Shown here: one piece after another, positions 1 through 8,885 of the stretch
Layout of the letters: the number at the start of each line of letters is the position of its first letter
How positions within the stretch are numbered: the stretch's first letter is position 1
Assembly (NCBI RefSeq): GCF_024345205.1
Contig: NZ_BROC01000016.1
Location: 1-60,780, forward strand
DNA from: Lapidilactobacillus luobeiensis
Lineage (GTDB): Bacteria > Bacillota > Bacilli > Lactobacillales > Lactobacillaceae
Direction of reading: 5' to 3'
DNA: 60,780 nucleotides
Position numbers and translations under genes: made by a program
Notes under the pieces: model-generated
Databases searched by the model: none
Seen by the model: only the letters and a program-made list of their open reading frames with translations
Told to the model about the DNA's origin: nothing

Positions 1-165
1 GCCTTTGTCTAAGTAGCTGCTGGCGCACCTACAAAGACAAATTTCACTGCTGAGCCACACGCCCTGAGGCGGTTGCTGGGCAGTATCGAGCATATCTGCA
101 ATCTTGGCGAAGCAGTTTGCGAAGTGCTTTTGCTAGTGTGGCGGACAAAATAGTACCACTTCATT
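1..165. repeat. Structured intergenic repeat mosaic (family C/B-like)
   Basis: A hairpin pairs TTTGTCTAAGTAG near base 4 with CTACAAAGACAAA near base 30. It corresponds to the hairpin at 60654-60684 with different stem bases. Bases 60-110 match, in reverse complement, the CGCAACCGCCTCAGGGCGTT segment of the tandem repeats at 60.4-60.6 kb and a segment near 29.5 kb. The GAAGTGCTTTTGCTAGTGTG segment recurs near 29.93 kb. No gene is supported here. Confidence 0.6.
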
Positions 166-374
166 TAGTGAGAAAGCCCTCTCTGGCAGTTTCAACTGCT
201 TGGCTAGAGTTGCCGGTGATTATCAAGGCGATTGTTACGATGTCACTATCTGTGCGAACTTGCGACCACTAGCCATGGTCGTCAAATGCGGTGAGATTTG
301 TCAATTCACACGAGCAGGCACTATGGCGTGTCAGCTTGATTTGCTTAAAACGGTTGAGCGGGCGGAGTGGAGTG

Positions 375-499
375 TGGTGGGTAAGATCACCGTGAAATTG
401 GTCTTAGTGGCTTTGCCACTTAGACCAAGGCTCAGCTTTGAGATTTTCGGTGCACTTCCGAAAAGCTCAAAGTGATGCCCACAGCGAGCTTACCCGCCA
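375..499 (+). repeat. Family B structured repeat, copy 1
   Basis: An outer stem pairs 375-385 (TGGTGGGTAAG) with 489-499 (CTTACCCGCCA) through one G-T pair. It encloses two hairpins. Hairpin 1 is 398-428 (TTGGTCT and AGTGGC against GCCACT and AGACCAA). Hairpin 2 is 436-472 (CTTTGAG and TTTTCGG against CCGAAAA and CTCAAAG). The same architecture recurs at 3114-3245, 29204-29342 and 30259-30391 with different but still pairing stems. Short ORFs crossing it are repeat shadows. Confidence 0.8.
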
Positions 500-722
500 T
501 ACGCAACGCAGACCGCGGCCAAGATTGAAAGGAGACAGATGCCCACAGCGAGCTCACCCCGAACCACGCAGTGGAAGTTACGGCCAAGATACAGGAGTAA
601 AGCACAGCGAGCTTGCCCGCCATACGCAACGTAGCCCGCGGCCAAGATTGAAACAGCACAGCCGCCCATAGCATCTTACCTCCGAACCGCGCAGTGGAAG
701 TAATAACCGAGATGTAGGAAAT
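474..722 (+). repeat. Four ~62-bp alternating tandem repeats
   Basis: The GCCCACAGCGAGCT arm of family B continues into four tandem units of about 60 bp. Units 1 and 3 share CCGCCATACGCAACG and CGCGGCCAAGATTGAAA. Units 2 and 4 share a CCGAACC..CGCAGTGGAAGT core. The order is therefore an alternating 1-2-1-2 pattern, suggesting duplication of a dimer. The spacers are not unique and no cas genes are present, so this is not CRISPR. Confidence 0.65.
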
Positions 723-904
723 CAGCAAGCCCCTTGTTGTTTACGAGCCGATTTGGTAAACTTGGGTTGCATTGATTGACTGATTGGTTCAATAACTTTT
801 TTGATCAGTCCGCAGTCAGTTCAATGATCAGAAGTACCATCGTTAACGCTGATAAACAGCGGTCTCGCTGTGAAAAATGCGATCGACAGATTTTGGAAAA
901 TCGC

Positions 905-935
905 GGCGTTCTCGATCTGGAGAACGCTTTTTTTT
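905..935 (+). terminator. Rho-independent terminator upstream of adhesin gene
   Basis: GCGTTCTC (906-913) pairs with GAGAACGC (920-927), followed by eight T. No convincing gene lies just upstream. It may end a short untranslated transcript or act as a leader attenuator for the adhesin that follows. The short ORF at 776-961 runs through this hairpin and is not credible. Confidence 0.8.
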
Positions 936-1003
936 GTTGGCAGGGGTCAATTTTGTGTTAGTGTGGCATTTAGGTAAATTAGGTTGTAAGGGAGTGGATT
1001 TTT

Positions 1004-3022
1004 TTGAAGAAAATAGTACGGAACTTATTGTTGGTCGGACTGTTGCTGGTCGGGCTAGCCAGTGGCACCCAGGTTCAACAGGCAGCGGCAGCGACGACGA
1101 TCGGCACATTCGGCTATGACCAAAATAATGGCACGACGCTGAATGACGGTGAAGCGGATCTGGCTGGTAGTGGCGCGGACACTTGGAATTATAATGGCGG
1201 CGATACGGAACATTTCACCGCTTATAATCGCGATGGTGTCACAGTCCAACCGGCAGCTTCAGTGAAGAAATCTGTTAAGGAAACCAGTACCCAAGGGTTA
1301 TTTGACGTGTCTTTAGCGATTCGGGGTAATTCGCAGGTTGTGAATACACCAGTGGATATCGCCATCGTGATGGACTACTCCAGTACGATGGATAAGAATC
1401 CGCAAAAGCTAGCCAATGCGATTGCTGGTGTCAATGAATTTGTTGATGAGTTATCAGATTCTTTGAATAAGGATGAGGTTAGGATCGCGATTGTAGCTTA
1501 TAATCGGACCTTAAAAGATACAGGCGGTTTTTTAACAGACGCTACTAAGCTTAAAGCGTTCTTGAAAGAGGTCAAGCTAGATACGAGTTCGGGAACCTTT
1601 GTCCAAGAAGGCCTATTGCGTGCTCAAAACATGTTGATGGCTGATTCAACAGCCCAATCAAGAATTTTAGTCCATGTTGGTGATGGTGAGGCGAACCGGG
1701 CTTATTCGATGAGTGGGGTAGAAAAGACTACTCCTCAAGGTTCAATCGTGCCCAGTGGAGTTTATCAAACGCCTGCGGGCTTGGACACATATCAAACTGT
1801 GACAGGCACACCGATCATTGCGACTTATATTAGTGATAAAGAAACATCGAATGCTGATTTGACTTATGACAAAACTGCCGTCGATACCGTTGTCAAGAAT
1901 ACAATGGGTACGATTTTAGATCTACGTTCAAATCCAGATATTATTACTTTTTCGGTTGGTGTGGCACCTGAAAAACATGGTGATTTTTTGGCTCGAAATA
2001 TTGCTGACAAGCCTAGCTATTATCGTGAGATTGATGGAGAAATGGCCGATCTGAGTGAGGCGTTGGGTAGTATCGCGGCTCAGATCGACGACACGATTCC
2101 AAACGGGACCGTCATTGATCCGTTAGGAAGTGGGCTACTGTTGGCAAGCAGTTTTCAAGCGAATGATCCTAGTTGGACACTCGTTGGGCAGGAGCGGGCT
2201 GATCAACAAAGTGAATGGCAACCAGAGACCGATGCGCAGTTAACGAATAGTGTTCGGGTCAGCGCAGAAAATGGTCAGATCAAGATGACCGGGATCGAGC
2301 TAGGTGCTAATCAACAGCTGATTCTGACCTACCAAGTGCGGATCGATACAGAAGCCAACAATTTCAAACCGGAAACTTGGCTTTTGACCAACGGCCGGAC
2401 GACCTTGGATCCAACTAGTGAAGGTCAGGAAGCGTTCGACTTCCCGATCCCATCAGTCAAAGCGCCCGGTGTCGAGTTAAGTCTGATCAAGTTGTGGCAA
2501 GATCAAAATAATCATTTGGGTCAGCGCCCTGATCAGGTCCAAGTCAATTTGACCCGCGGCAAAACCACTGATGAGACGGCTTGGACGACTTCGGCACCCT
2601 TGACTTTATCGGCGGCAGACCAATGGCAAAAGACCATCAGTCAAGTTAGCCTGACCGATGGCACTGACGTTTATCTGCCGAAGTTCAATAACCAAGGCGA
2701 AGATTTTATTTATTCGATGACGGAAGCGACCAAGCTACCTGATTACCAGACCAGCGTGCAGACCAAGGGGAATACGATCACCTTGACCAACACACTAGAC
2801 GAGCAAGATCCAGATACGGACACTAACACTGACCAGGATGGTCAAGACCCAGATGATGATCAAGGACTGACCAATGATGACAAGCGCCCCGACCAAGCGG
2901 GCAAGTTACCGCAAGCTGGCGAAAGTCAGATGCCCGCCAATCTGTTGGTTTCGGGCGTGGTGTTATTAGCACTAGTGATCTGGGGCATCGTTAGCCTGAT
3001 TCGCCATAAACGGACGAAATAG
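1004..3022 (+). CDS. VWA/Cna_B-domain cell-wall-anchored adhesin with LPQAG sorting signal
   Basis: This 672-residue surface protein has a signal peptide (about residues 1-30, ending AAAA). A von Willebrand A domain spans roughly 118-340 with the MIDAS-type motif D124-Y-S126-S-T128. A Cna_B-like beta-sandwich spans about 490-600. After an acidic D/T/N/Q linker, the C-terminus carries LPQAGE (635-640), a hydrophobic helix and a basic tail. The architecture suggests an adhesin or minor pilin displayed by sortase, binding ligand through the metal-dependent VWA site. The TTG start is chosen because GGGAGTGG lies at the right distance and the signal peptide begins there. The fourth sorting-motif residue is A instead of T, shared with the protein at 47425. 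No sortase or other pilin is adjacent. Domain calls are by motif recognition. Confidence 0.88.
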   Translation: MKKIVRNLLLVGLLLVGLASGTQVQQAAAATTIGTFGYDQNNGTTLNDGEADLAGSGADTWNYNGGDTEHFTAYNRDGVTVQPAASVKKSVKETSTQGLFDVSLAIRGNSQVVNTPVDIAIVMDYSSTMDKNPQKLANAIAGVNEFVDELSDSLNKDEVRIAIVAYNRTLKDTGGFLTDATKLKAFLKEVKLDTSSGTFVQEGLLRAQNMLMADSTAQSRILVHVGDGEANRAYSMSGVEKTTPQGSIVPSGVYQTPAGLDTYQTVTGTPIIATYISDKETSNADLTYDKTAVDTVVKNTMGTILDLRSNPDIITFSVGVAPEKHGDFLARNIADKPSYYREIDGEMADLSEALGSIAAQIDDTIPNGTVIDPLGSGLLLASSFQANDPSWTLVGQERADQQSEWQPETDAQLTNSVRVSAENGQIKMTGIELGANQQLILTYQVRIDTEANNFKPETWLLTNGRTTLDPTSEGQEAFDFPIPSVKAPGVELSLIKLWQDQNNHLGQRPDQVQVNLTRGKTTDETAWTTSAPLTLSAADQWQKTISQVSLTDGTDVYLPKFNNQGEDFIYSMTEATKLPDYQTSVQTKGNTITLTNTLDEQDPDTDTNTDQDGQDPDDDQGLTNDDKRPDQAGKLPQAGESQMPANLLVSGVVLLALVIWGIVSLIRHKRTK

Positions 3023-3037
3023 AAGTAAGTGAAAAGA

Positions 3038-3083
3038 GTGCTCACCACTCCGGCTAATATTCAAGCACTGAGGTGGTGAGCAC
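3038..3083. repeat. Degenerate family A element / perfect-arm hairpin
   Basis: GTGCTCACCAC (3038-3048) pairs perfectly with GTGGTGAGCAC (3073-3083). The arms match the outer stem of family A copies at 42167 and 58575, but the central stem is missing, so this looks like an internally deleted copy. It lies 16 bases past the adhesin stop and could help end that transcript, although no T-run follows. Confidence 0.6.
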
Positions 3084-3113
3084 GTTTTGATGATGGCCGC
3101 AGCTTGCGCTGCA

Positions 3114-3245
3114 AAATTCGGGGTGAGCTCGCTGTGGGCGTCACTTTGAGCTTTTCGGAAAACCACCGAAAATCTCAAAGCTGAGTCTTGGTCTAAGTGG
3201 CAAAGCCACTAAGACCAATTTCACGGCGATCTCACCCCGAATTTC
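3114..3245 (-). repeat. Family B structured repeat, copy 2
   Basis: The outer stem AAATTCGGGGTGAG pairs with CTCACCCCGAATTT and encloses the two family B hairpins in reversed order, so this copy is on the minus strand. It is preceded by GCAGCTTGCGCTGC, also found beside the copies near 29.15 and 30.39 kb. Bases 3246-3400 match a longer flanking repeat at 30120-30258 in reverse complement. No gene is supported between 3023 and 3566. Confidence 0.8.
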
Positions 3246-3394
3246 TCCGCTCCAGCCGCTCAACGTTTTAACAGCCGTTTGAGCACTCACGCCATTTGGC
3301 AGGCTATGGCCAATTGATGAGTAGCCACGCAATTGACGACCGTGGCTGGTGGTCACCAGCTTTTGAATTGGTGACACCACCGCAGTCTGTCTGA

Positions 3395-3470
3395 TAAACT
3401 AAGACAAGTTCTGGATGAATCAACCAAAGCCAGAACGTAGCTAAGCACAGAAATCAGTTGAGCACAGCAC
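3395..3470 (-). repeat. Truncated family A structured repeat
   Basis: Reverse complement begins CGTGCTGTGCTCAACTGATTTCTGTGCTTAGCTACGTTCTGG in pieces matching the left half of family A units at 42294 and 42672. The GTTCTGG/CCAGAAC core stem is retained but the right half is lost. Confidence 0.6.
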
Positions 3471-3475
3471 GTTTC

Positions 3476-3512
3476 AAAAAAGCAATCGCATTTTTCATGC
3501 GATTGCTTTTTA
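3476..3512. terminator. Bidirectional rho-independent terminator
   Basis: AGCAATCGCAT and ATGCGATTGCT form a perfect stem flanked by A5 and T5. It serves the minus-strand metal ATPase gene that ends at 3567. Confidence 0.88.
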
Positions 3513-3566
3513 ATATGCGCGCTTCAGTTTTTAAGATCGTCCGATTTTCATGAGGTTACAGTTGAG

Positions 3567-5423
3567 TTAAGCCGTTTCCGTCTTGTGTTGTGCCGGTGGC
3601 GTTTGCTTGTTCAACTTCTCGTGGGACATCCGCGCCCGCAGCGCCCAGAGGATCGACGTGGTATCGACGACTTCTTGGAGCATGGCGCCAAACAAGGCTG
3701 GGATCACACCAGTGGCGGCGATCAACATGAGGACGGTACAAATAATGATCCCGATCATCACGGATTGCCGCGCCACTTTCATGGTGTCACGGGCCAGTTC
3801 GACGGCGGTGGCGACTTTGGAAATGTCATCTTTCAAAATCACGGCGTCGGCGGATTCGCTGGCGGCGCTGGCGCCATTCGCGCCCATGGCGATGCCCACA
3901 TCAGCGGCGGCTAAGGCCGGCGCGTCGTTGACGCCATCACCGACCATGATCACTGGTCGGTCGCTGGCGGGTGCTTCGGTGATCAGGCTGATTTTCTCTT
4001 GGGGCAAACATTCCGCGTGGACTTCGGTCAGCGCCACTTGGGCAGCAATGTGCTCCGCCGTTTCCTGCTTGTCGCCGGTCAACATGGCCAGCCGTGACAA
4101 ACCTTGTTGCCGCAATGTTTTGATGGTTTGGGGCGCTTCCGTGCGGATGCGATCGGCCAAGGTGACATAGCCGGCGAAGCGGTCGTTGATCGACATGAAG
4201 ATTACGGATTCGCCTTCATTTAATTGAACTTCCGCTGGCGCCGCGGCGATGAAGGTCGCGCGGCCCGCTTTGATCTCGTGTTCCGCGAACCGCCCCTGGA
4301 CACCTTCACCAGCGACTTCGCTGAAATCATCGACTTGCGCCGCGGCGAAATCAGGTTGGTCGTTGGCATAACGGACGATGGCCCGAGCGAAAATATGATT
4401 CGATTGGATCTCCAAATTACCTAAAGCGCTGATAAATTCGGCCTCAGATAACCAAGCTTCCGGGTGAACGGCGATCACGTTCAAACGGCCTGTGGTGATC
4501 GTCCCCGTTTTATCAAAGAAGGCTGTTTTAGCTTTGGCCAGCTTCTCGATGCTGGTGCCTGATTTAATAATGATGCTGTTGCGGCTGGAGCGGCTCATCC
4601 CAGAAACCAAAGCCACCGGCGCCGCTAAAATCAACGGACAAGGTGAGGCCACTACGAGAACTTCGGCGAGCCGATGGGGATCGCCGGAAATGATCCAGGC
4701 CACAACGGCGATCACCAAGGAAATGATCGTGAAGGGCACGGCGTAACGGTCGGCCATCCGGACGAAATGCGCCGGTTTGTCCGCGGACTCTTTGACCAAT
4801 TTGACGATCGTCTGATACTGCGAATCGGCGGCCAAATGCGTGACCCGCATGGTAACCGCGGTGTCGCCGTTAACGGTCCCTGATAACAAGTCGCTGCCGA
4901 CTTTCTTGGGAATCAAAACGGATTCACCAGTCATCGATGACTCGTCAAAGCTCCCTGAGCCGGCGGTGACGATCCCATCTACTGGCACGGCTTCACCGGG
5001 TTTGACCACGACGACATCGTTCAATTGCACGTCGTCAATGGATTTATCAACTAAACCGCCATTTTCCTGAACGTGGGCGATGGACGGCGAGTTGTCGAGA
5101 AGATTTTTCAGATCGGAGCCGGCTTTGTTGGCGGCGTAATCCTCCAATGAATCGCCACCGGTCAACATGACCAATATCATCAAGCTGGCCCAATATTCAC
5201 CGACGCTCAACGTGGCCGCGATCGACATGATCGCCAGCAGATCCACGCCGTACTTACCTGATTTCAAAGTCTTGACCATTTCCACAAACATGGACAAGGC
5301 TAAAATCGCCCCCATCACGGTGACGATAACTTGTGCTGCAATTGGCTGATGAAACAGAAATTGTGTGATCAAAGCCACACATCCGACTGCCAAAACCGTC
5401 AGAAATTTTTTTTGATGTGCCAT
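3567..5423 (-). CDS. P1B-type heavy-metal-transporting ATPase (SPC type, PfeT/CoaT-like)
   Basis: This 618-residue ATP-driven membrane metal exporter has TGES (165-168), the phosphorylated DKTGT (304-308) and a GDGVNDAPAL hinge. The transmembrane metal motif is SPC (260-262), the signature of the P1B-4 branch that moves Fe(II), Co(II) or Zn(II). There is no N-terminal HMA domain, usual for that branch. Oddities: the last membrane segment reads QEVVDTTSIL where P1B-4 enzymes typically have HEG[G/S]T, and the usual HP dipeptide of the nucleotide domain is HI (SNHIFARAI). Start 5423 has AAGGAGG seven bases upstream; an upstream in-frame extension would overlap the promoter. A PerR/Fur-like box sits next to the -35. 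The metal is inferred, with Fe(II) favoured because of that box. Confidence 0.88.
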   Translation of the reverse strand: MAHQKKFLTVLAVGCVALITQFLFHQPIAAQVIVTVMGAILALSMFVEMVKTLKSGKYGVDLLAIMSIAATLSVGEYWASLMILVMLTGGDSLEDYAANKAGSDLKNLLDNSPSIAHVQENGGLVDKSIDDVQLNDVVVVKPGEAVPVDGIVTAGSGSFDESSMTGESVLIPKKVGSDLLSGTVNGDTAVTMRVTHLAADSQYQTIVKLVKESADKPAHFVRMADRYAVPFTIISLVIAVVAWIISGDPHRLAEVLVVASPCPLILAAPVALVSGMSRSSRNSIIIKSGTSIEKLAKAKTAFFDKTGTITTGRLNVIAVHPEAWLSEAEFISALGNLEIQSNHIFARAIVRYANDQPDFAAAQVDDFSEVAGEGVQGRFAEHEIKAGRATFIAAAPAEVQLNEGESVIFMSINDRFAGYVTLADRIRTEAPQTIKTLRQQGLSRLAMLTGDKQETAEHIAAQVALTEVHAECLPQEKISLITEAPASDRPVIMVGDGVNDAPALAAADVGIAMGANGASAASESADAVILKDDISKVATAVELARDTMKVARQSVMIGIIICTVLMLIAATGVIPALFGAMLQEVVDTTSILWALRARMSHEKLNKQTPPAQHKTETA

Positions 5424-5484
5424 AAAAATTTCCTCCTTCGAAGTCAGTCCAACTAAAAAAAGCCATCCTGACCTGTTCATCGTC

Positions 5485-5528
5485 AGTATAGCATAGAAGA
5501 ATTGTGATGTAAATTAGAATGAGTCTAA
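5485..5528 (-). promoter_or_regulatory. Promoter and PerR/Fur-like box of the metal ATPase
   Basis: On the minus strand TTTACA (5508-5513) and TATACT (5485-5490) are separated by 17 bases. Immediately upstream, 5514-5528 reads TTAGAATGAGTCTAA on the plus strand, one mismatch from TTANAATNATTNTAA. A box upstream of -35 suits an activator or a dual PerR/Fur site. Confidence 0.6.
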
Positions 5529-5920
5529 AAAAGAGCTTGTTATAAATAAGTGAAACCACGAAGGTTAAATGCTTGATATATCAATGTTTATTGGCGGTGA
5601 CGTTTAATTTTAATGGAACTGATTTAGATTTTGCACGATCTTTTTATTAATTATCTCCAAAAAAGCGGAAGCGCAGAAATCATGCGAGTCAATTAGAAAT
5701 TTTTACAAATTCATTTAAAAGGGACTTATATCTACAGGCCCAGTATATCATTAAAATCAGGTAATTGCTGGAGATTCGATTATTATCAGCCTTGATCGAA
5801 GTCGCTGCTCGTAAAATCCGTCTTTAGTCTGATATCGCTGGAGATTGAACAGAATTGCTGTTATTTCTCGGGGATAAGTGTAGAATTGATATATAGAAAA
5901 GTAACGGAGGTGTTGCGCCG
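5529..5920. other. AT-rich intergenic stretch
   Basis: No credible ORF. GCTGGAGATT occurs twice (around 5768 and 5839) in an otherwise featureless spacer that must hold the promoter of the gene at 5921. Confidence 0.4.
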
Positions 5921-6385
5921 ATGATGATCTATCTATTAATTGCCGCCTTGCTGGCTAGCATGGCTTTTGGTATCTATTGGCAGTCTCAGATCGTGATCCG
6001 GGCTCGCTATAAGTATACACCGCTGATTTTTAGCCTCTTGATTGGTGGGTGGGCTTTAAGTATGCCGATCACCAATTTCTCATTCGTCATTCTTTTGGCC
6101 GCTTTTTTCACTATGAATTTCATGGATGGGGTCGGAGGGATCGGTTCCAAGCGTTTAGTTTCTAGCGGACTCTTCTCTCGTGTGATCGACTATTCAACGA
6201 TCACCGCGTTGAAAGTTTTGCCGGTGACCTTACCTAATGGGAAAACGCGTGTGATCATGGTTTTCGTTGTGAATGATCAACAACAGATCCAATTGAATTT
6301 CAATCAGCATATGGAAGTTTTACTAAAAGCGCTGGCCCAGTTATTGCCAGAAACAGTCAAAATCGAAGTCGATCATTTGACCTGA
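5921..6385 (+). CDS. Small membrane protein of unknown function
   Basis: I do not recognise this 154-residue protein. Its first ~95 residues contain about three hydrophobic helices (near 3-20, 33-55 and 57-75). The remainder looks like a soluble beta-rich domain (DYSTITALKVLPV, KTRVIMVFVV), reminiscent of PH-like domains on small bacterial membrane proteins, though this is only an impression. GGAGG lies upstream of two adjacent ATG codons; the first is used here. The gene stands alone with its own terminator and no operon partner, so context gives no role. Confidence 0.75.
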   Translation: MMIYLLIAALLASMAFGIYWQSQIVIRARYKYTPLIFSLLIGGWALSMPITNFSFVILLAAFFTMNFMDGVGGIGSKRLVSSGLFSRVIDYSTITALKVLPVTLPNGKTRVIMVFVVNDQQQIQLNFNQHMEVLLKALAQLLPETVKIEVDHLT

Positions 6386-6461
6386 GCATGACCGATTTTG
6401 CCAATGGCTACTTTGATATCAGCTATTGGCAGTTCTTGACCTAATAAAATAGAATAGCCAT

Positions 6462-6500
6462 TAAAAAGCAGTAACGCATTTTTAGCGCTACTGCTTTTTT
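6462..6500. terminator. Bidirectional terminator
   Basis: AAAAAGCAGTAACGC pairs with GCGCTACTGCTTTTTT with one mismatch. It separates the convergent genes at 5921 and 6536. Confidence 0.85.
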
Positions 6501-6535
6501 GGATTGGGAAGAACACTGTGGTGTATCAGAATAAG

Positions 6536-8005
6536 TTACAAGATCGGTGACAATAATCGCGAGAAATACTGTTTGAAGCGCAGCCAATGGGATTGGCGGG
6601 CAATGATCTCCGGTGTCAACAAGTAGGTGTTTTTCATATCTTCGCGGAAAATCGCGCTGACTTGTTGGCTGACATTGGCGTCATAAATGTAGGCGTTACA
6701 CTCGAAATTCAGTGAATAGCTACGATAGTCCTGATTCATCGAACCAATAAAACAATATTGATCATCAATGACAGTTGTTTTCGCGTGAAGAAAACCATTG
6801 GTGTAAATATAGATCTTGACCCCGAAACTGGTCAGTAAGTTGGCATAATATTGTGTGGCTCGATAAATGAAGGGATGGTCGGGCATGCAAGGGACCATCA
6901 CGCGTACATCGATCCCAGAACGCGCGGCGACGGAAAGCGCGCTGATCATTGAATCATCGGGGACCAAGTAGGGTGTCTGGATCCAAACCGATTTCTTCGC
7001 CGTCAGCAATATTTTCATCATGCCGCCTTTGAGGATGTCCTCCTCCGTATCAGGGCCATCAGAAACGATCTGGATCGGTGTGTGCCCCATGGCGATCGCC
7101 ACGGTTTGCGGGAAGTATTCTTCGCGGAACCAAATCCGTTGGCGATAATGTTCGATCGAGGCGTTCCAATCCATGATGAAGCGTTCTTGCAAGGCCAACA
7201 CGCTGGTACCAATGATCCGCACATGAGTATCGCGCCAATAACCAAATTTTTTACTGCGGCCTAAATATTGGTCGCCGACATTGAAGCCGCCAGTCCAACC
7301 GACTTGACCATCAATAACGACGACTTTACGGTGCAAATGGTAGTTGAGTCGTGTTTTACGGATCAAGTCGCGAGATGTGATAAACGGAACGACCTCGCCA
7401 CCTGCTGCGCGTAGCGGCTTGAACCATTTGCGACTAGTGCCCGGTGACCCCCATGGATCATAGATCAGGCGAACTTCTAGGCCTTGTTTGGCTTTACGGA
7501 CCAACAGATCCAAGAAATCATTGCCGATCTGATCATTATAAAAGGAATAATATTCCACGTGGACAAAACGTTGGGCCGCTTCGATATCTTTAAAGACCGC
7601 GGCGAACTTAGCTTCACCATCTGTATAGATCTGCACATCGTTATGATGGGTGACCGGTGAATCCTCGGCGCGGTCAAAATATTCGATCAGACCAGCCGCT
7701 TGTTTCGTGGTGTCTGCTTGATCGTGATTGTCATTATTGGCAGGGAGGTCATGGGCGATCAAATCTTTTAGATGAGCCAACCCAATATGATCCTGGTGAT
7801 TCAAGGCAAAAATATTCTCCCGGGCGATCCCCCGGCCTAAAAAGGCGTAAATCAAAAAGCCTACTCCGGGCAAAAGCACCAAGACCAGCAACCAAGCTAA
7901 AGTTGCGGGAATGCTTCGTGGCCGGTGAAAGACGGTAATGATCGCGCCTAGCGTGTTGACCAATAGTAAACCGATAATAATCAATAAAACAATCCGTAAA
8001 TTCAT
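6536..8005 (-). CDS. cls: Cardiolipin synthase
   Basis: This 489-residue membrane phospholipase-D-superfamily enzyme joins two phosphatidylglycerols to cardiolipin plus glycerol. Two N-terminal helices (about 3-24 and 34-57) anchor it. The two HKD motifs are H225-x-K227-x4-D232 (HLHRKVVVIDG followed by the GG of WTGGFN) and HAKTTVIDD near residue 405 (followed by GSMNQD). Length and order fit bacterial Cls. The start has GGGGAG upstream. The gene is monocistronic. Several lactobacilli carry Cls paralogues, so I cannot say which this is. Confidence 0.93.
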   Translation of the reverse strand: MNLRIVLLIIIGLLLVNTLGAIITVFHRPRSIPATLAWLLVLVLLPGVGFLIYAFLGRGIARENIFALNHQDHIGLAHLKDLIAHDLPANNDNHDQADTTKQAAGLIEYFDRAEDSPVTHHNDVQIYTDGEAKFAAVFKDIEAAQRFVHVEYYSFYNDQIGNDFLDLLVRKAKQGLEVRLIYDPWGSPGTSRKWFKPLRAAGGEVVPFITSRDLIRKTRLNYHLHRKVVVIDGQVGWTGGFNVGDQYLGRSKKFGYWRDTHVRIIGTSVLALQERFIMDWNASIEHYRQRIWFREEYFPQTVAIAMGHTPIQIVSDGPDTEEDILKGGMMKILLTAKKSVWIQTPYLVPDDSMISALSVAARSGIDVRVMVPCMPDHPFIYRATQYYANLLTSFGVKIYIYTNGFLHAKTTVIDDQYCFIGSMNQDYRSYSLNFECNAYIYDANVSQQVSAIFREDMKNTYLLTPEIIARQSHWLRFKQYFSRLLSPIL

Positions 8006-8192
8006 GTTACTCCCCTAATCGATCCCCATACAAAAAACCTAATGATATCAGTTTAACGATTTTGTCGATCCCACGCAACCGTTGTTCCGCTGCTTGGACG
8101 TGAGACTGGGACCGAAATCCGAGACGCTGATCAGGTTGACTCTTTTATCAGCTGGTAGCTCGTACTCACCTTTTGTTCTGTTCCAGCTTGAC

Positions 8193-8885
8193 TCAATCGC
8201 GATCATTGCGCCCACCAAAAAGGAGCACCAGTCGTAAAAGTTGTAGCAGACTGGAAAGAACGGCGGCGACATAAGTTAGTGCTGCCGCAGTCAGGACTTG
8301 GCGCACCATTGGCACTTCTTCAGACGTTAATAAGCCATCCGTGCTTAAGATCTTCAAGGCCCGTGCGGAGGCATTGAACTCCACTGGCAAAGTTACGACT
8401 TGAAAAATCAAAACCAAGGCAAAGGCCCAGATCCCAATGTTGATCAAGGTCTGGTTCCAACTGAACAACACCCCAATGATGATCAACGGTAGTGAGATCG
8501 TTGATCCAATATTGACCAAGGGGAAAATCCCTGAACGGATCTTGAGCGGGAGATAATTTTGATGGTGCTGCAAAGCGTGACCGACTTCATGGGCGGCAAC
8601 GCCGATCGCTGCGACCGAAGTAGAATTATAAGTTGATTGCGACAGACTCAACGTGCGATTACCTGAATTATAATTATCGGTCAGATTCCCATTGATTTGC
8701 TGGATCGTAACATCAGTGATCCCCTCAGAGGCGAGGATCTGCGCGGCCGCTTCGGCGCCAGTTAGGTTTTGACTGCTGTGGATCTGGTCAAAATGACGAA
8801 AAGTGCTGTTAACACGCGCGGCGGCGATCCCTGTGATCACTAAGCCAAGGATCACCAGAATATAAGTTGGGTCAAAAAAGAACAT
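8193..8885 (-). CDS. YugP-like membrane zinc metallopeptidase
   Basis: A 230-residue protein with an N-terminal membrane helix (5-22), the zinc-protease motif HEVGHALQHH near residue 100, and three further hydrophobic segments. This matches the YugP/Zn_peptidase_2 family of neutral membrane zinc proteases, whose substrates are unknown. AAGGATG lies upstream of the ATG. An overlapping frame at 8048-8272 is a shadow. It is alone between Cls and a GNAT-like gene, giving no strong functional context. Confidence 0.88.
   Translation of the reverse strand: MFFFDPTYILVILGLVITGIAAARVNSTFRHFDQIHSSQNLTGAEAAAQILASEGITDVTIQQINGNLTDNYNSGNRTLSLSQSTYNSTSVAAIGVAAHEVGHALQHHQNYLPLKIRSGIFPLVNIGSTISLPLIIIGVLFSWNQTLINIGIWAFALVLIFQVVTLPVEFNASARALKILSTDGLLTSEEVPMVRQVLTAAALTYVAAVLSSLLQLLRLVLLFGGRNDRD

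Noticed and set aside
200-475. 91-residue frame in the left repeat region
   Set aside because: It runs across family B hairpins; the same bases recur in other copies in different frames. No ribosome site.
776-961. Short frame before the adhesin
   Set aside because: It crosses a clear terminator hairpin and lacks a ribosome site.
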